DNA of 64,000 bases from Microbispora hainanensis. GTDB lineage: Bacteria > Actinomycetota > Actinomycetes > Streptosporangiales > Streptosporangiaceae. Under the pieces are notes generated by a model that was given only the letters and a program-made list of their open reading frames with translations, ran no database searches and was not told the DNA's origin. This document shows positions 35,381 to 45,004 of this stretch, piece after piece. The DNA lies in NCBI RefSeq assembly GCF_036186745.1, contig NZ_CP108086.1:2232001-2296000 (forward strand), written 5' to 3'. A program made the position numbers and the translations under genes. The first letter of the stretch is position 1. Each line of letters starts with the position of its first letter.

Positions 35381-38048
35381 GCCGCTCCTCGATGAGTAGG
35401 TCCCAGTCGGTGATCACCGGTGCGAGTTCACCGCGCAGCCACAGCGGGTGCTGGTCACGCCAATGGGGGTCGCCGGGCACGCCGCTCGCGCCGAACGGCA
35501 CGATCCACAGGCTCCCGTCGCGCCGCGCGAGGTCCCACACGTAGCGCGCCGCCGGGCCCCGGGCGAAGTGATGGGTGACGCCCGGCACGCTCGACGTGGA
35601 CAGCACGCAGTCGTGGTCCCCCGGCACGCCCGCCTCCCCCGGCACCGCGTCGTCCACAGAGCCCTGGCTTTCCACACGGCCCGTGTCCACAGAGCCCGCG
35701 CCTTCCACAGAACCCGCGCATGCGTCGTCCACAGAAGCCGGGTCGTCCACACGGCTCGTGTCCACCGGGCTCGCGCCTTCCACAGAACCCGCGCATGCGT
35801 CGTCCACAGAAGCCGGGTCGTCCACACGGCCCGTGTCCACCGGGCTCGCGCCTTCCACAGAACCCGCGCATGCGTTGTCCACAGAGCCTGGGTTGTCCAC
35901 AGAAGACTGCAGGGCGCGCCAGGGGGCGAGGCGGTGCAGGTCGCCCCACCGGACGCCGGCGAGCTCGTCGCGTGCCGCCACCTCCTCCAGCGCCGCCCGG
36001 GCCAGCTCCGCAAGGGCCGCCCGGTCCAGCCCGGGCAGCACGTCGGTCGTCAGCAGGCTCTCCAGCGCGTACGCGACACGGGGGGTCAGCGCGAGCCACG
36101 GCCGGAAGACCTCGGGCGCCTCCGCGTCCACCCCGGCCAGGCATGCCAGGGCGGGGTGGGCCGCCAGGCGGCGCACCACCTCGGCGCGGACCTCCGCGTA
36201 CGCCGCCGCGTCGATGCTGGCGACGTCCATGCGCCGGTCCCAGGCCGCCAGCCGGTCCCGCAGGCGTACGGCCTCGGGACTGAGCCCGCCCAGGCCGTCC
36301 AGCCCGGCCAGTCCGTCCAGCCCGGCCAGTCCGTCCAGCCCGGCCTGCCCGCGCAGCAGGTCGAGGAGAGGGCCGGCGCTCGGCAGCAGGGTGTCGGTGT
36401 GGACGGACGCCATGTCCGCGGCCGACCAGCGCGGCGAACCGTCGAGCAGCCGCCGGATCCGGTCGGCGCGGTGGCGCGGTGCGAACTCGACGCCGAGCGG
36501 CGCGGCGATCCCCCGCTCGTTGGCCATGACGGTGATGCCGGAGATCTCGCGGCGGGGCAGCGGCGCGTAGTCGCCGCTCCACTCGTGGCCGGGCTCCCAG
36601 GCGGGCACGGCCCGCAGCCCGTTGTCCGGATGACGGACGGGCACCACCCCGGCGACGCGGTGCAGGAGGCCGCCGGAGGTGTCGGCGGCGAGCACGACGT
36701 TGACGGGCTCGGCCCAGTGGTCGAGCGCCCGGTCCACGTCGGCCACCGTCTTCGCCCGCAGCAGCGACGGCAGCGCCGCGAACCCCAGGTCATGGCGCAC
36801 CCGGGGCGGATAGCGCAGGCTCACCGCCTCCCACACACCGCCCGGAAAGCCACGCGGAAAGCCACGCGCGTGATCCGGACCTTCCGCGGTCGCCGGTCCC
36901 CCCTCGCCCACTTCCGGCCCGGGCCCGGCGTGCATGACGACCGGGCCGCGCTCGGTCTCGACGACCTCGACCTCGACCGGGGCCTCCCCCGCCACCTCGA
37001 TGGTCTCGACGTGGGCGGCGCAGGGACGCCAGCCGTCCGGTCCCAGCGCCTCGACGCCGCCGTCCCGCCGCCGGAGCCGCTCGCGGTAGAGGTCCTGGTA
37101 GTCGGCCATGGCGTTGGTGATCGCCCAGGCGACCGAGCCGGCGTGCCCGAAATGGGCGATGCCCGGAACGCCTGGCACGGCCAGCCCGATCACGTCGAAC
37201 TCGGGACAGGCCAGACGAATCTGCTGATAGAAGCCGGGGTCCTCGATGAAGCGATGAGGATCGCCCGCGATCAGAGCCGCGCCGGTGGTGGTGCGATCGG
37301 CGGGGACCAGCCAGCCGTTGCTCCCGCCGCTGCCCGGCCCGTCGGCCGCGAACACCGCGACCGCCTCGGGACCCAGCCGCTCGGCCACCGCCGCGCGCCA
37401 CAGCTTGGCCGGAAAATGCGCGAAGAGGATGTGGTGCGACAGCCAGATCGCCATCGGCGTCCACGGCTCCCACCGGCCCGGCGTGAGCCCCGCGGCCGTC
37501 CCCTCCCGCGACGCCGCGAACTCCGGAGCCCGGCGTGCTCCCGCGGGCATCTCCTCCCGCGCGCACTCCTGAGCCTGGCGCGTTCCCGCGGCCGTCTCCT
37601 CCCGCGCGCACTCCTGAGCCTGGCGCGTTCCCGCGGCCGTCTCCTCCCGCGCGGACTCCGGATTCCGGCGCGTTCCCGCGGCCGTCCCCTCCCGTGACGC
37701 GGTGAACTCGGGAGCCCGGCGTACCCCCGCAGCAAGCCCCGCGTTGACGCCGTCCACGTAGGCGCGCACCCAGCGCGCCGTGTCGTCGTCCAGGGCGTCC
37801 AGGGCGCGCAGGCAGTGCTCGGCGGTGTCCGCCAGCCGGGCCTGCCGGGCGAAGCGGTCCCATGCGACGGCGTCCGGACCGAGGATCGCCGCCGACGTGC
37901 CGGTCGCCCGGCGCCGCTCGACCTCGATCTGCCAGGCCCGGTCGATCGCCGTGACACGTCCCTGCGCGAAGGCCAGCTCGTACGGATCGCCCGCGCGCAG
38001 GTGGGGAATGCCCCAGGCGTCCCGATAGAGCCCGTTCGGCGTGGTCAT
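35370..38048 (-). CDS. Penicillin-acylase-family Ntn hydrolase (DesG-like) with two repeat insertions
   Basis: An 892-residue Ntn hydrolase. The alpha part starts DAWGIPHLRAGDPYELAFAQ and reaches WVRAYVDGVNAGL; autoprocessing before Ser243 in SGGSNGWLVPADRTTTG would create the beta chain, and IAGDPHRFIEDPGFYQQIRL plus AHFGHAGSVAWAITN are family blocks. No signal peptide is seen. Two in-frame repeat tracts swell the protein: 45-bp units at 37508-37715 in the alpha chain and 75-bp units at 35641-35905 near the C-terminus, plus GLDGLA repeats at 36292-36346. In the siderophore operon it may cleave or exchange amide-linked acyl groups. Confidence 0.88.
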   Translation of the reverse strand: MTTPNGLYRDAWGIPHLRAGDPYELAFAQGRVTAIDRAWQIEVERRRATGTSAAILGPDAVAWDRFARQARLADTAEHCLRALDALDDDTARWVRAYVDGVNAGLAAGVRRAPEFTASREGTAAGTRRNPESAREETAAGTRQAQECAREETAAGTRQAQECAREEMPAGARRAPEFAASREGTAAGLTPGRWEPWTPMAIWLSHHILFAHFPAKLWRAAVAERLGPEAVAVFAADGPGSGGSNGWLVPADRTTTGAALIAGDPHRFIEDPGFYQQIRLACPEFDVIGLAVPGVPGIAHFGHAGSVAWAITNAMADYQDLYRERLRRRDGGVEALGPDGWRPCAAHVETIEVAGEAPVEVEVVETERGPVVMHAGPGPEVGEGGPATAEGPDHARGFPRGFPGGVWEAVSLRYPPRVRHDLGFAALPSLLRAKTVADVDRALDHWAEPVNVVLAADTSGGLLHRVAGVVPVRHPDNGLRAVPAWEPGHEWSGDYAPLPRREISGITVMANERGIAAPLGVEFAPRHRADRIRRLLDGSPRWSAADMASVHTDTLLPSAGPLLDLLRGQAGLDGLAGLDGLAGLDGLGGLSPEAVRLRDRLAAWDRRMDVASIDAAAYAEVRAEVVRRLAAHPALACLAGVDAEAPEVFRPWLALTPRVAYALESLLTTDVLPGLDRAALAELARAALEEVAARDELAGVRWGDLHRLAPWRALQSSVDNPGSVDNACAGSVEGASPVDTGRVDDPASVDDACAGSVEGASPVDTSRVDDPASVDDACAGSVEGAGSVDTGRVESQGSVDDAVPGEAGVPGDHDCVLSTSSVPGVTHHFARGPAARYVWDLARRDGSLWIVPFGASGVPGDPHWRDQHPLWLRGELAPVITDWDLLIEERHDD
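35641..35905. repeat. 75-bp in-frame repeat with phased DnaA-box-like 9-mers
   Basis: Three near-identical 75-bp units (for example beginning 35716, 35791, 35866). On the plus strand they create TCGTCCACA at 35650, 35725, 35743, 35800 and 35818, and TTGTCCACA at 35875 and 35893, all in one orientation with spacing 18 or 57 bp. The actinomycete DnaA box is TTGTCCACA. Confidence 0.85.
36292..36346. repeat. 18-bp in-frame repeat, three copies
   Basis: AGTCCGTCCAGCCCGGCC repeated; encodes GLDGLA units in the acylase. Confidence 0.85.
37508..37715. repeat. 45-bp in-frame repeat in the acylase alpha chain
   Basis: Units of 15 residues (REETAAGTRQAQECA and variants) with exact 45-bp spacing, for example GAGCCTGGCGCG at 37571 and 37616. 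Located in the loop between YVDGVNAGL and WEPWTPM, where the family normally has a short turn. Confidence 0.88.
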
Positions 38049-38893
38049 CGCGTGGCCGTACGGCGGCGGGCGGCGGGGACGACCAGCGGTGTGCCGGTCT
38101 CGGGGTCGTCGATCACCCGGCAGGGCAGCCGGAAGACCTCCTCCACCAGGTCGGCCGTCATGACCTCGCCCGGCGTCCCGGCGGCCACGACCCGGCCGTC
38201 GCGCATCGCGATCAGATGAGTGGCGTAGCGGGCGGCGTGGTTGAGGTCGTGGAGCACCGCCACGAGCGTGCGTCCGCGCTCCTCGTGCAGCCGGGCGCAC
38301 AGGTCGAGCACCTCGATCTGGTGGGCGATGTCCAGATAGGTCGTCGGCTCGTCCAGGAGCAGCAGCGGCGTCTCCTGCGCCAGCGCCATCGCGATCCACA
38401 CGCGCTGGCGCTGCCCGCCGGACAGTTCGTCGACCAGGCGTCCGGCCAGGTCGGCGACCCCGGTGGCCTCCATCGACGCGTGCACCACCCGCTCGTCGTC
38501 GGACGACCACTGGCGCAGCAGCCGCTGGTGGGGATAGCGCCCGCGGCCGACGAGTTCGGCGACCGTGATGCCGTCCGGCGCGACGGACGTCTGGGGCAGC
38601 AGGCCGAGGGTCCTGGCGACCTTCCTGGCGGGCAGGGCGGAGATGTCCCGCCCGTCCAGCAGCACGCTGCCCGCGGCGGGCCGGAGCGTGCGCGCCAGCG
38701 CCCGCAGCAGCGTGGACTTGCCACAGGCGTTGGGCCCGATGATCACGGTGAACGACCGGTCGGGGATGACGACGTCGAGACCCTCGGCCACGACCCTCTT
38801 GTCGTACGAGAGGGTGAGCGCGCTGCCGCGCAGGCGCGGCCCGTCCTCCTGCATGCCTGCCATCACGTTTCCGTCCACGATCGTGCCGGTCAT
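38045..38893 (-). CDS. Iron-siderophore ABC transporter ATPase (FepC-like)
   Basis: A 282-residue ATPase: Walker A IIGPNACGKSTLLRALA, signature VDELSGGQRQRVWIAMALAQ, Walker B LLLLDEPTTYLDIAHQIEVL, H-loop LHDLNHAARYATH. TYLDIAHQ is diagnostic of the FepC/FhuC siderophore-importer type. It would power uptake of ferrioxamines together with the two permeases upstream and the DesE lipoprotein across the divergent promoter. Its start and stop both overlap neighbouring genes by ATGA. Confidence 0.94.
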   Translation of the reverse strand: MTGTIVDGNVMAGMQEDGPRLRGSALTLSYDKRVVAEGLDVVIPDRSFTVIIGPNACGKSTLLRALARTLRPAAGSVLLDGRDISALPARKVARTLGLLPQTSVAPDGITVAELVGRGRYPHQRLLRQWSSDDERVVHASMEATGVADLAGRLVDELSGGQRQRVWIAMALAQETPLLLLDEPTTYLDIAHQIEVLDLCARLHEERGRTLVAVLHDLNHAARYATHLIAMRDGRVVAAGTPGEVMTADLVEEVFRLPCRVIDDPETGTPLVVPAARRRTATR

Positions 38894-39930
38894 ATCCGTC
38901 CCGCCTTCCGCTGGGCGGCGAGCAGCCAGACGAGGTAGCCGCCGCCGAGCACCCCCGTCACCACCCCGACCGGAAGCTGGTGGCCGGCGAACAGCCGCTG
39001 CGCGGCCAGGTCGGCGCCGGTCAGCAGCGCCGCGCCGGTGCACGTCGCGGCGAGCAGGTTGGGCCCGGGCGCCCCGGTCATCCGCCTCGCCAGGTGGGGG
39101 GCGGTGAGCGCGACGAACGACACGGGCCCGGCGGCCGCCGCCGCGAGCGAGGTGAGCAGCACGGCCGCCGCCACCAGGGTCAGCCGCAGTCCCTGGACGC
39201 GTACGCCGAGGCCACGCGCCAGGTCGTCGCCCATCTCCGTCATGGCCAGCGGGCGGGCGCAGCCGATCAGCACCACCGGCGCGAGCACGGCCATCGCGGC
39301 GAGCAGCGGGAGGACGTCCTCCCAGCCGCGCCCGTCGAGGCTGCCGGTGAGCCACAGCATGGCCCGCGCCGCCTCCATCAGCCGTCCCCGGGTCAGCAGA
39401 TAGCCGTTGACGCCGGTGAGGATCGCGGTGGCGCCGATGCCCACCAGCACGAGGCGGTGGCCGTGCAGTCCGCCGCGCCAGGCCAGCGCGTAGATGACCG
39501 CGCCGGTGACGACGCCGCCGAGCACCGCGCCGCCCGCGAGCGCCGCGCTGCTCCCGCCCGTGACGACCACGAGCAGCGCCCCCGCCGCCGAGCCCTGGGT
39601 GAACCCGAGCAGGTCGGGGCTGCCCAGCGGGTTGCGTACGAGCGACTGGAAGACCGCCCCGGCCAGCGCGAGGGCGGCGCCGACGAGCAGCGCGGTGACC
39701 ACGCGGGGCAGCCGGAGCTCCCACACGATGAACTCATCGGCCGGTGCGCCGCCGCCGAGGAGGGTGCGGACGACGTCGGAGGGGCTCATCGGATAGTCGC
39801 CGCCGCCCACCGCGAGCACGCCGAAGACGAGCGCGAGCAGCAGGCAGCCGGCTCCGACGGCGACGGCCCTCGGCCGCAGGGGGATGCCGCCGGCGACCCT
39901 GCGGACGGGCATGGGCCCGACGGCGGTCAT
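38890..39930 (-). CDS. Iron-siderophore ABC transporter permease (FepG-like)
   Basis: A 346-residue FecCD permease with about nine helices. RLPRVVTALLVGAALALAGA, FQSLVRNPLGSPDLLGFTQG and PVSFVALTAPHLARRMTG (the coupling EAA-like loop) are family blocks. Forms a heterodimer with the FepD-like product of the preceding gene. ATG 39930 overlaps that gene's stop. Confidence 0.94.
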   Translation of the reverse strand: MTAVGPMPVRRVAGGIPLRPRAVAVGAGCLLLALVFGVLAVGGGDYPMSPSDVVRTLLGGGAPADEFIVWELRLPRVVTALLVGAALALAGAVFQSLVRNPLGSPDLLGFTQGSAAGALLVVVTGGSSAALAGGAVLGGVVTGAVIYALAWRGGLHGHRLVLVGIGATAILTGVNGYLLTRGRLMEAARAMLWLTGSLDGRGWEDVLPLLAAMAVLAPVVLIGCARPLAMTEMGDDLARGLGVRVQGLRLTLVAAAVLLTSLAAAAAGPVSFVALTAPHLARRMTGAPGPNLLAATCTGAALLTGADLAAQRLFAGHQLPVGVVTGVLGGGYLVWLLAAQRKAGRI

Positions 39931-40967
39931 GCGCGGACCTTCCTTCGCACGAAATACAGGAACAGCGGGCCGCCGAGCACCGCCGTGACGATGCCCGCCT
40001 GCAGCTCGCCCGGCCTGGCCACCAGCCGCCCGAGCACGTCGGCGCCGAGCAGCAGCACGGGCGCGAGCAGCGCGCAGCAGGGGAGCATCCAGCGCTGGTC
40101 GGGGCCGGTCAGCGCCCGCACGAGGTGCGGCACCATGAGCCCGACGAAGACGATCGGCCCGCAGGCCGCCGTCGCCGCCCCGCACAGCAGCGTCACCGCC
40201 ACGATGGCGCCCGCACGCACCCGTGCGGGGTGCGCGCCGAGCGAGCGTGCCGAGTCGTCGCCGAGCGCGAGCGCGTTGAGCGGCCTGGCCAGGGCCAGCG
40301 CCGGCAGCAGGCCCGCCACGACGAACGGCGCCATCATGGCCGAGGTTTCGCCCTGTGCGCTCGCCAGCGAGCCGACCGTCCAGAAGCGCATGGTCTCCAG
40401 CGAGGCCGAGTCGAGCAGCATCGTCCCGTTCACGTACGAGTAGAGCGCGGCGTTGACGGCGGCTCCGGCGAGCGCCAGCCGCGCCGGGGTCGCCGCGCGC
40501 CCGCCGCCCACGGCGTAGACCAGCACGGACACGGCCGCCGCGCCGGCCAGCGCGAACCAGACGTAGCCCTGGAACGTCCCCACCCCGAAGATCCCGGCGG
40601 CCGTGGCGACCGCCGCGGAGGCGCCCGCGTTGATCCCCAGCAGGCCGGGGTCGGCGAGCGGGTTGCGGGTCAGCGCCTGCATGACGCCGCCCGCGACGCC
40701 CAGCGCGACTCCGGCGAGCAGCCCGAGCAGGGTGCGCGGCAGCCGCATCTGGTGGACGACCGTGTAGGCGGCCGAGCCGGGGTCGACGAGCCCGTGCCAC
40801 ACCTCGGCCGGGGAGAGCTGCCGGGCGCCGAGGCCGAGGCTGAGCACGAGCACGGCGGCCAGGGCGATCGCCGAGCCCAGCAGTGCCGCGGCGCGCCGGC
40901 CGTTTTCCGCGCGTTTTCGCGGCGGCCCCGCAGGCCCGCTGATCTGCGAGGACTCCATGACGACCAC
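39927..40967 (-). CDS. Iron-siderophore ABC transporter permease (FepD-like)
   Basis: A 346-residue FecCD permease: RLPRTLLGLLAGVALGVAGG, MQALTRNPLADPGLLGINAG and GPIVFVGLMVPHLVRALTG. First gene of the leftward iron operon. GTG 40967 has GGAG eight bases upstream; ATG 40958 is an alternative. The iron box at 41024-41042 lies 57 bp upstream, so expression should be iron-repressed. Confidence 0.94.
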   Translation of the reverse strand: MVVMESSQISGPAGPPRKRAENGRRAAALLGSAIALAAVLVLSLGLGARQLSPAEVWHGLVDPGSAAYTVVHQMRLPRTLLGLLAGVALGVAGGVMQALTRNPLADPGLLGINAGASAAVATAAGIFGVGTFQGYVWFALAGAAAVSVLVYAVGGGRAATPARLALAGAAVNAALYSYVNGTMLLDSASLETMRFWTVGSLASAQGETSAMMAPFVVAGLLPALALARPLNALALGDDSARSLGAHPARVRAGAIVAVTLLCGAATAACGPIVFVGLMVPHLVRALTGPDQRWMLPCCALLAPVLLLGADVLGRLVARPGELQAGIVTAVLGGPLFLYFVRRKVRA

Positions 40968-41023
40968 GGCCGGCTCCGGTGGGGGGCGTGGGGGCGATTT
41001 CGCTCACCCCTCTGGACAAGAAC

Positions 41024-41042
41024 TTAGGTAAGGGTAACCTAA
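41024..41042. promoter_or_regulatory. Iron box (IdeR/DmdR1 operator) between the two iron operons
   Basis: TTAGGTAAGGGTAACCTAA matches the actinomycete consensus TTAGGTTAGGCTAACCTAA at 17 of 19 positions and has nearly perfect dyad symmetry. It sits between the leftward importer operon and desE and probably represses both when iron is plentiful. Confidence 0.9.
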
Positions 41043-41093
41043 CTACCGATCAACCCCAAAGACCCCCGGGTCAACGCAAGAGAAAGACGAACC

Positions 41094-42119
41094 GTGCGAT
41101 ACCTGAACTCCCCCATGCCCCGTCGCGGCTTCTTCGCGGCGGGCGGAGCGGCCGTACTCACCCTGGCGCTCGCCGCCTGCGGGTCGAGCGATCCGGCACC
41201 CTCCTCCGCAGGTCAGAGCGCGAAATCGTGGTCTTTCGTGGACGACAGGAAGGAGACCGTCACGGCCGCGGCCGTCCCGTCGCGGATCGTGGCGTTCACC
41301 GGGACGGCCGCCGCGCTCGTCGACTACGGGCTGCAGGACAAGATCGTCGGTGTCTTCGGCGAGACCAAGCGCGCCGACGGCTCGCCCGAGCCGCAGGCCG
41401 GCGACCTCGACGTGAACAAGGTCACGATCCTCGGCAACGTCTGGGGCGAGTTCAACATCGAGAAGTACGCCGCGCTGCGTCCCGACCTTCTCGTCACGCA
41501 CATGTACGACCCCGGTGCCCTGTGGTATGTCCCCGACGAGAGCAAGGACAAGATCGTCAAGCTGGCCCCGACCGTGGCCGTCAGCGTGGCCCGGGTGCCG
41601 ATGACCGAGCCGATCGAGCGGTACGCCGCCCTCGCCGAGTCGCTGGGCGCGGACCTCGGCGCACCGAAGGTCACCGAGGCCAAGGCCAGGTTCGAGGCCG
41701 CCGCCGAGAGCGTGCGCAAGGCGGTCGCCGACAACCCCGGCATCAAGGTGCTGGCCGCCTCCGGCAGCCCCGACGTGCTGTACGTCTCCAACCCCGAGGT
41801 CAACACCGACCTCATGTACTTCGCCCAGCTCGGGGTCGAGATCGTCAAGCCTGACAAGCCCGGTGACGGCGGCTACTACGAGAACCTGAGCTGGGAGAAC
41901 GCCGACAAGTACGACGCCGATCTGATCCTGCTCGACAACCGCAGCACCGCGCTGCAGCCCAAGGACCTGACGTCGAAGCCGTCCTGGGCCAAGCTGCCCG
42001 CCGTCAAGGCAGGCCAGATCATCGGCTGGGACCCCGTGCCGCGCTTCTCGTACGCCGGAGCCGCCCCGATCCTGGAGGGCCTGGCGACGGCGATCAGGAA
42101 CGCCGAGAAGCTCGGCTGA
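41094..42119 (+). CDS. desE: Ferrioxamine-binding lipoprotein (DesE-like)
   Basis: A 341-residue substrate-binding protein. The leader PRRGFFAAGGAAVLTLALAA with RRGFF and lipobox LAAC (Cys29) suggests Tat export and lipid anchoring. The periplasmic-binding type III fold follows: PSRIVAFTGTAAALVDYGLQ, YAALRPDLLVTH, YENLSWENADKYDADLILLD. It would deliver ferrioxamine to the importer encoded divergently. The start is GTG 41094 or possibly ATG 41115; the iron box is about 50 bp upstream. Confidence 0.9.
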   Translation: MRYLNSPMPRRGFFAAGGAAVLTLALAACGSSDPAPSSAGQSAKSWSFVDDRKETVTAAAVPSRIVAFTGTAAALVDYGLQDKIVGVFGETKRADGSPEPQAGDLDVNKVTILGNVWGEFNIEKYAALRPDLLVTHMYDPGALWYVPDESKDKIVKLAPTVAVSVARVPMTEPIERYAALAESLGADLGAPKVTEAKARFEAAAESVRKAVADNPGIKVLAASGSPDVLYVSNPEVNTDLMYFAQLGVEIVKPDKPGDGGYYENLSWENADKYDADLILLDNRSTALQPKDLTSKPSWAKLPAVKAGQIIGWDPVPRFSYAGAAPILEGLATAIRNAEKLG

Positions 42120-42160
42120 CCCCACTCCGGAACCCGGGGACACGTGTCGACTCCCAAAAG

Positions 42161-42179
42161 TTAGGTTCGCCTACCCTAA
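42161..42179. promoter_or_regulatory. Second iron box, upstream of desA
   Basis: TTAGGTTCGCCTACCCTAA matches the iron-box consensus at 16 of 19 positions. It ends 22 bp before the desA start and should make the biosynthetic operon iron-repressed independently of desE. Confidence 0.85.
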
Positions 42180-42201
42180 CTTCTTCACGGTAAGGATGAC
42201 A

Positions 42202-43707
42202 ATGACCTCTCCCCATGCCGGGACCGTGCGGCCGTACCTCTTCAACGACCGCACGGTGGAGGGATACCGGCGGGCGATGACCGAGGCGACCGCGCGGGTG
42301 GCCGACCGGATCCGCCGCGCCGACCGGCCGTTCAGCGGCGTGTCCCCGGAACGGCTCGCGCCGGAGATCGCCGCGATCGACCTCGAACGGCCGCTGCACG
42401 ACCACGCCGCCGCCCTCGACGAGCTCGAACGGGTCTACCTGCGCGACGCCGTCTATTTCCACCACCCCCGCTATCTGGCCCACCTCAACTGCCCGGTGGT
42501 GATCCCCGCGCTGCTGGGAGAGGCCGTGTTGTCCGCGGTGAACTCCTCACTCGACACCTGGGACCAGAGCGCGGGCGGCACGCTCATCGAGCGCCGCCTG
42601 ATCGATTGGACGGCCGGCCGGATCGGCTTCGGACCCGCCGCCGACGGCGTCTTCACCAGCGGCGGCACCCAGTCGAACCTCCACGCCCTGCTGCTCGCCC
42701 GCGAGGAGGCCCGTACGGAGGCCCCACCGGCGCGGCTGCGCGTGATCACCTCGGAGGCCGGGCACTTCAGCGTGCGCAAGGCGGCCGACCTGCTCGGGCT
42801 CGGGCCCGACGCCGTCGTCACCGTGGAGACCGACGGCGAACGGCGGATGCGGCCGGCCGCGCTCGCCCGCGAGCTCGACCGATGCCACCGCGCCGGGCAG
42901 GTGGTCATGGCCGTGGTGGCCACCGCGGGCACCACCGACTTCGGCTCGATCGACCCCCTGCCGGAGATCGCCGCGCTGTGCGAGGCCGCCGGGGTGTGGC
43001 TGCACGTCGACGCGGCCTACGGCTGCGGGCTGCTGGTCTCCCGCAGGCGGCGGCACCTGCTCGACGGCATCGAGCGGGCCGACTCGGTCACCGTCGACTT
43101 CCACAAGTCCTTCTTCCAGCCGGTCAGCTCCAGCGCCGTGCTGGTGCGCGACGGCGCGATGCTGCGGCACGCGGCCCACCACGCCGACTACCTCAATCCC
43201 CGGCGGATGGCCGAGCGCGGCATCCCCAACCAGGTGGACAAGAGCCTGCAGACCACTCGCCGCTTCGACGCGCTCAAGCTCTGGCTGACGCTGCGGATCA
43301 TGGGCCCGGACGCGGTCGGCGAGCTGTTCGACGAGGTCGTGGACCGCGCGGCGGAGGCGTACGACCTGATCGCGGCGGACCCGCGCTTCGAGATCGTCAC
43401 GCGGTCGCCGCTGAGCACGCTGGTCTTCCGCTACCTGCCGCCGGACGGCCCGCGGCACGGAGGCCTGGGCCGCAAGCTCGCCGACGACGCCAACCTGTAC
43501 GCCCGGGAGGCGCTGGCCGCCTCCGGCGAGGCCGTCGTCGCGGGCACCACGGTCGACGGCCGCCACTACCTGAAGCTCACCCTGCTCAACCCGGAGACCA
43601 CGCTGGACGACGTCGCGCACGTCCTCGACCTCCTCGCCGGACACGCCCAGCGGTACGTGGACGACCTGGCTCCGCTCACCGAGGAGGTGACGCATGTCTG
43701 CTCATGA
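42202..43707 (+). CDS. desA: Lysine decarboxylase DesA (PLP-dependent)
   Basis: A 501-residue group II PLP decarboxylase that converts lysine to cadaverine, the first step of desferrioxamine synthesis. [46 protein letters not shown] and [17 protein letters not shown] carry cofactor contacts; the Lys of FHKSFF forms the Schiff base. ATG 42202 has AAGGA five bases upstream; ATG 42196 two codons earlier overlaps that site. Followed by desB with a 14-bp overlap. Confidence 0.94.
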   Translation: MTSPHAGTVRPYLFNDRTVEGYRRAMTEATARVADRIRRADRPFSGVSPERLAPEIAAIDLERPLHDHAAALDELERVYLRDAVYFHHPRYLAHLNCPVVIPALLGEAVLSAVNSSLDTWDQSAGGTLIERRLIDWTAGRIGFGPAADGVFTSGGTQSNLHALLLAREEARTEAPPARLRVITSEAGHFSVRKAADLLGLGPDAVVTVETDGERRMRPAALARELDRCHRAGQVVMAVVATAGTTDFGSIDPLPEIAALCEAAGVWLHVDAAYGCGLLVSRRRRHLLDGIERADSVTVDFHKSFFQPVSSSAVLVRDGAMLRHAAHHADYLNPRRMAERGIPNQVDKSLQTTRRFDALKLWLTLRIMGPDAVGELFDEVVDRAAEAYDLIAADPRFEIVTRSPLSTLVFRYLPPDGPRHGGLGRKLADDANLYAREALAASGEAVVAGTTVDGRHYLKLTLLNPETTLDDVAHVLDLLAGHAQRYVDDLAPLTEEVTHVCS

Positions 43708-45004
43708 CTTCGTCGCCATCGGGCTGGGGCCGTTCAACCTGGGCCTGGCCTGCCTGGCCGAGCCCATCGCGGAGCTCGACGGCGTGTTCCTGGAGGCGCG
43801 GCCCGGCTTCGCCTGGCACCCCGGGATGATGCTCGACGGCGTGACGCTGCAGACGCCGTTCATGGCCGACCTCGTCACGCTGGCCGACCCGACCTCGCCC
43901 TACTCCTTCCTCAACTACCTGAAGGAGACCGGCAGGCTCTATCCCTTCTATATCCGCGAGAGCTTCTACGCGCTCCGCGCCGAATACGACGCCTACTGCC
44001 GATGGGCCGCCGCACGGCTGCGCAGTGTCCGCTTCGGCCACCGGGTGACCTCGGTGACGTACGACGAGGCCGACGGGCACTACGTCGTACGCGCGGTCAC
44101 CGACGGCGGCGCGGAGACCGAGCACCGTGAGACCGAGCACAGGGCCCCCCATCTCGTGCTCGGCACCGGCACCCCGCCGTACGTGCCGGAGGCCTGCCGC
44201 GGCCTCGGCGGCGACCTCGTCCACACCGCCGGTTATCTCGACGCCAAGGCCGCGCTGCAGGCGAAGGAGAGCATCGCGATCGTCGGCAGCGGGCAGAGCG
44301 CCGCGGAGATCTACCGCGACCTGCTGGCCGACGTCGACACGCGCGGCTACCGGCTCACCTGGGTGACCAGGTCGCCGCGGTTCTTCCCGCTGGAATACAC
44401 CAAGCTGACCCTGGAGATGACCTCGCCGGAGTACGTGGACTACTTCCACGCGCTGCCCGAGGACACCCGCTATCGCCTCGAAAGCGAGCAGAAGGGCCTC
44501 TACAAGGGCATCGACGCCGCGCTGATCGACGAGATCTTCGATCTGCTCTACGCCAAGACCGCCGGCGGCCCGATCCCCACCCGGCTGCTGACCTGCACCG
44601 AGCTGCGCGAGGCGGCGTACGACGCGGGCCGGGGCGAATACACGCTCGGGCTGCGCCACGTGGAGCAGGAGCGCGACTTCACGCTCGTCACCCAGGGGCT
44701 CGTGCTGGCCACCGGCTACCGCTACGAGCCCCCCGCCTTCCTCGACCCCGTACGCGACCGGATCCGGTGGGACCGGCACGGCCGCTTCGACGTGGCCAGG
44801 AACTACAGCATCGACGTCACCGGCCGGGGGATCTTCCTGCAGAACGGCGCCACCCACGCCCACAGCGTGACCTCGCCCGACCTCGGCATGGGCCCCTACC
44901 GCAACTCGTGGATCATCGCCCAGATCCTCGGCCGGGAGCACTACCCCATCGAGAAGACCATCGCCTTCCAGGATTTCGGCGCGCCCGAGGGCGTGATCGC
45001 ATGA
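43694..45004 (+). CDS. desB: Cadaverine N-monooxygenase DesB
   Basis: A 436-residue FAD/NADPH N-hydroxylating monooxygenase of the lysine/ornithine hydroxylase family; it makes N-hydroxycadaverine. [19 protein letters not shown] (one of the two dinucleotide motifs; preceded by DFV), [18 protein letters not shown] for NADPH and [17 protein letters not shown] near the C-terminus are characteristic. CAGGAGGTG-like GAGGAGGTG precedes ATG 43694. Stop overlaps desC. Confidence 0.94.
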   Translation: MSAHDFVAIGLGPFNLGLACLAEPIAELDGVFLEARPGFAWHPGMMLDGVTLQTPFMADLVTLADPTSPYSFLNYLKETGRLYPFYIRESFYALRAEYDAYCRWAAARLRSVRFGHRVTSVTYDEADGHYVVRAVTDGGAETEHRETEHRAPHLVLGTGTPPYVPEACRGLGGDLVHTAGYLDAKAALQAKESIAIVGSGQSAAEIYRDLLADVDTRGYRLTWVTRSPRFFPLEYTKLTLEMTSPEYVDYFHALPEDTRYRLESEQKGLYKGIDAALIDEIFDLLYAKTAGGPIPTRLLTCTELREAAYDAGRGEYTLGLRHVEQERDFTLVTQGLVLATGYRYEPPAFLDPVRDRIRWDRHGRFDVARNYSIDVTGRGIFLQNGATHAHSVTSPDLGMGPYRNSWIIAQILGREHYPIEKTIAFQDFGAPEGVIA

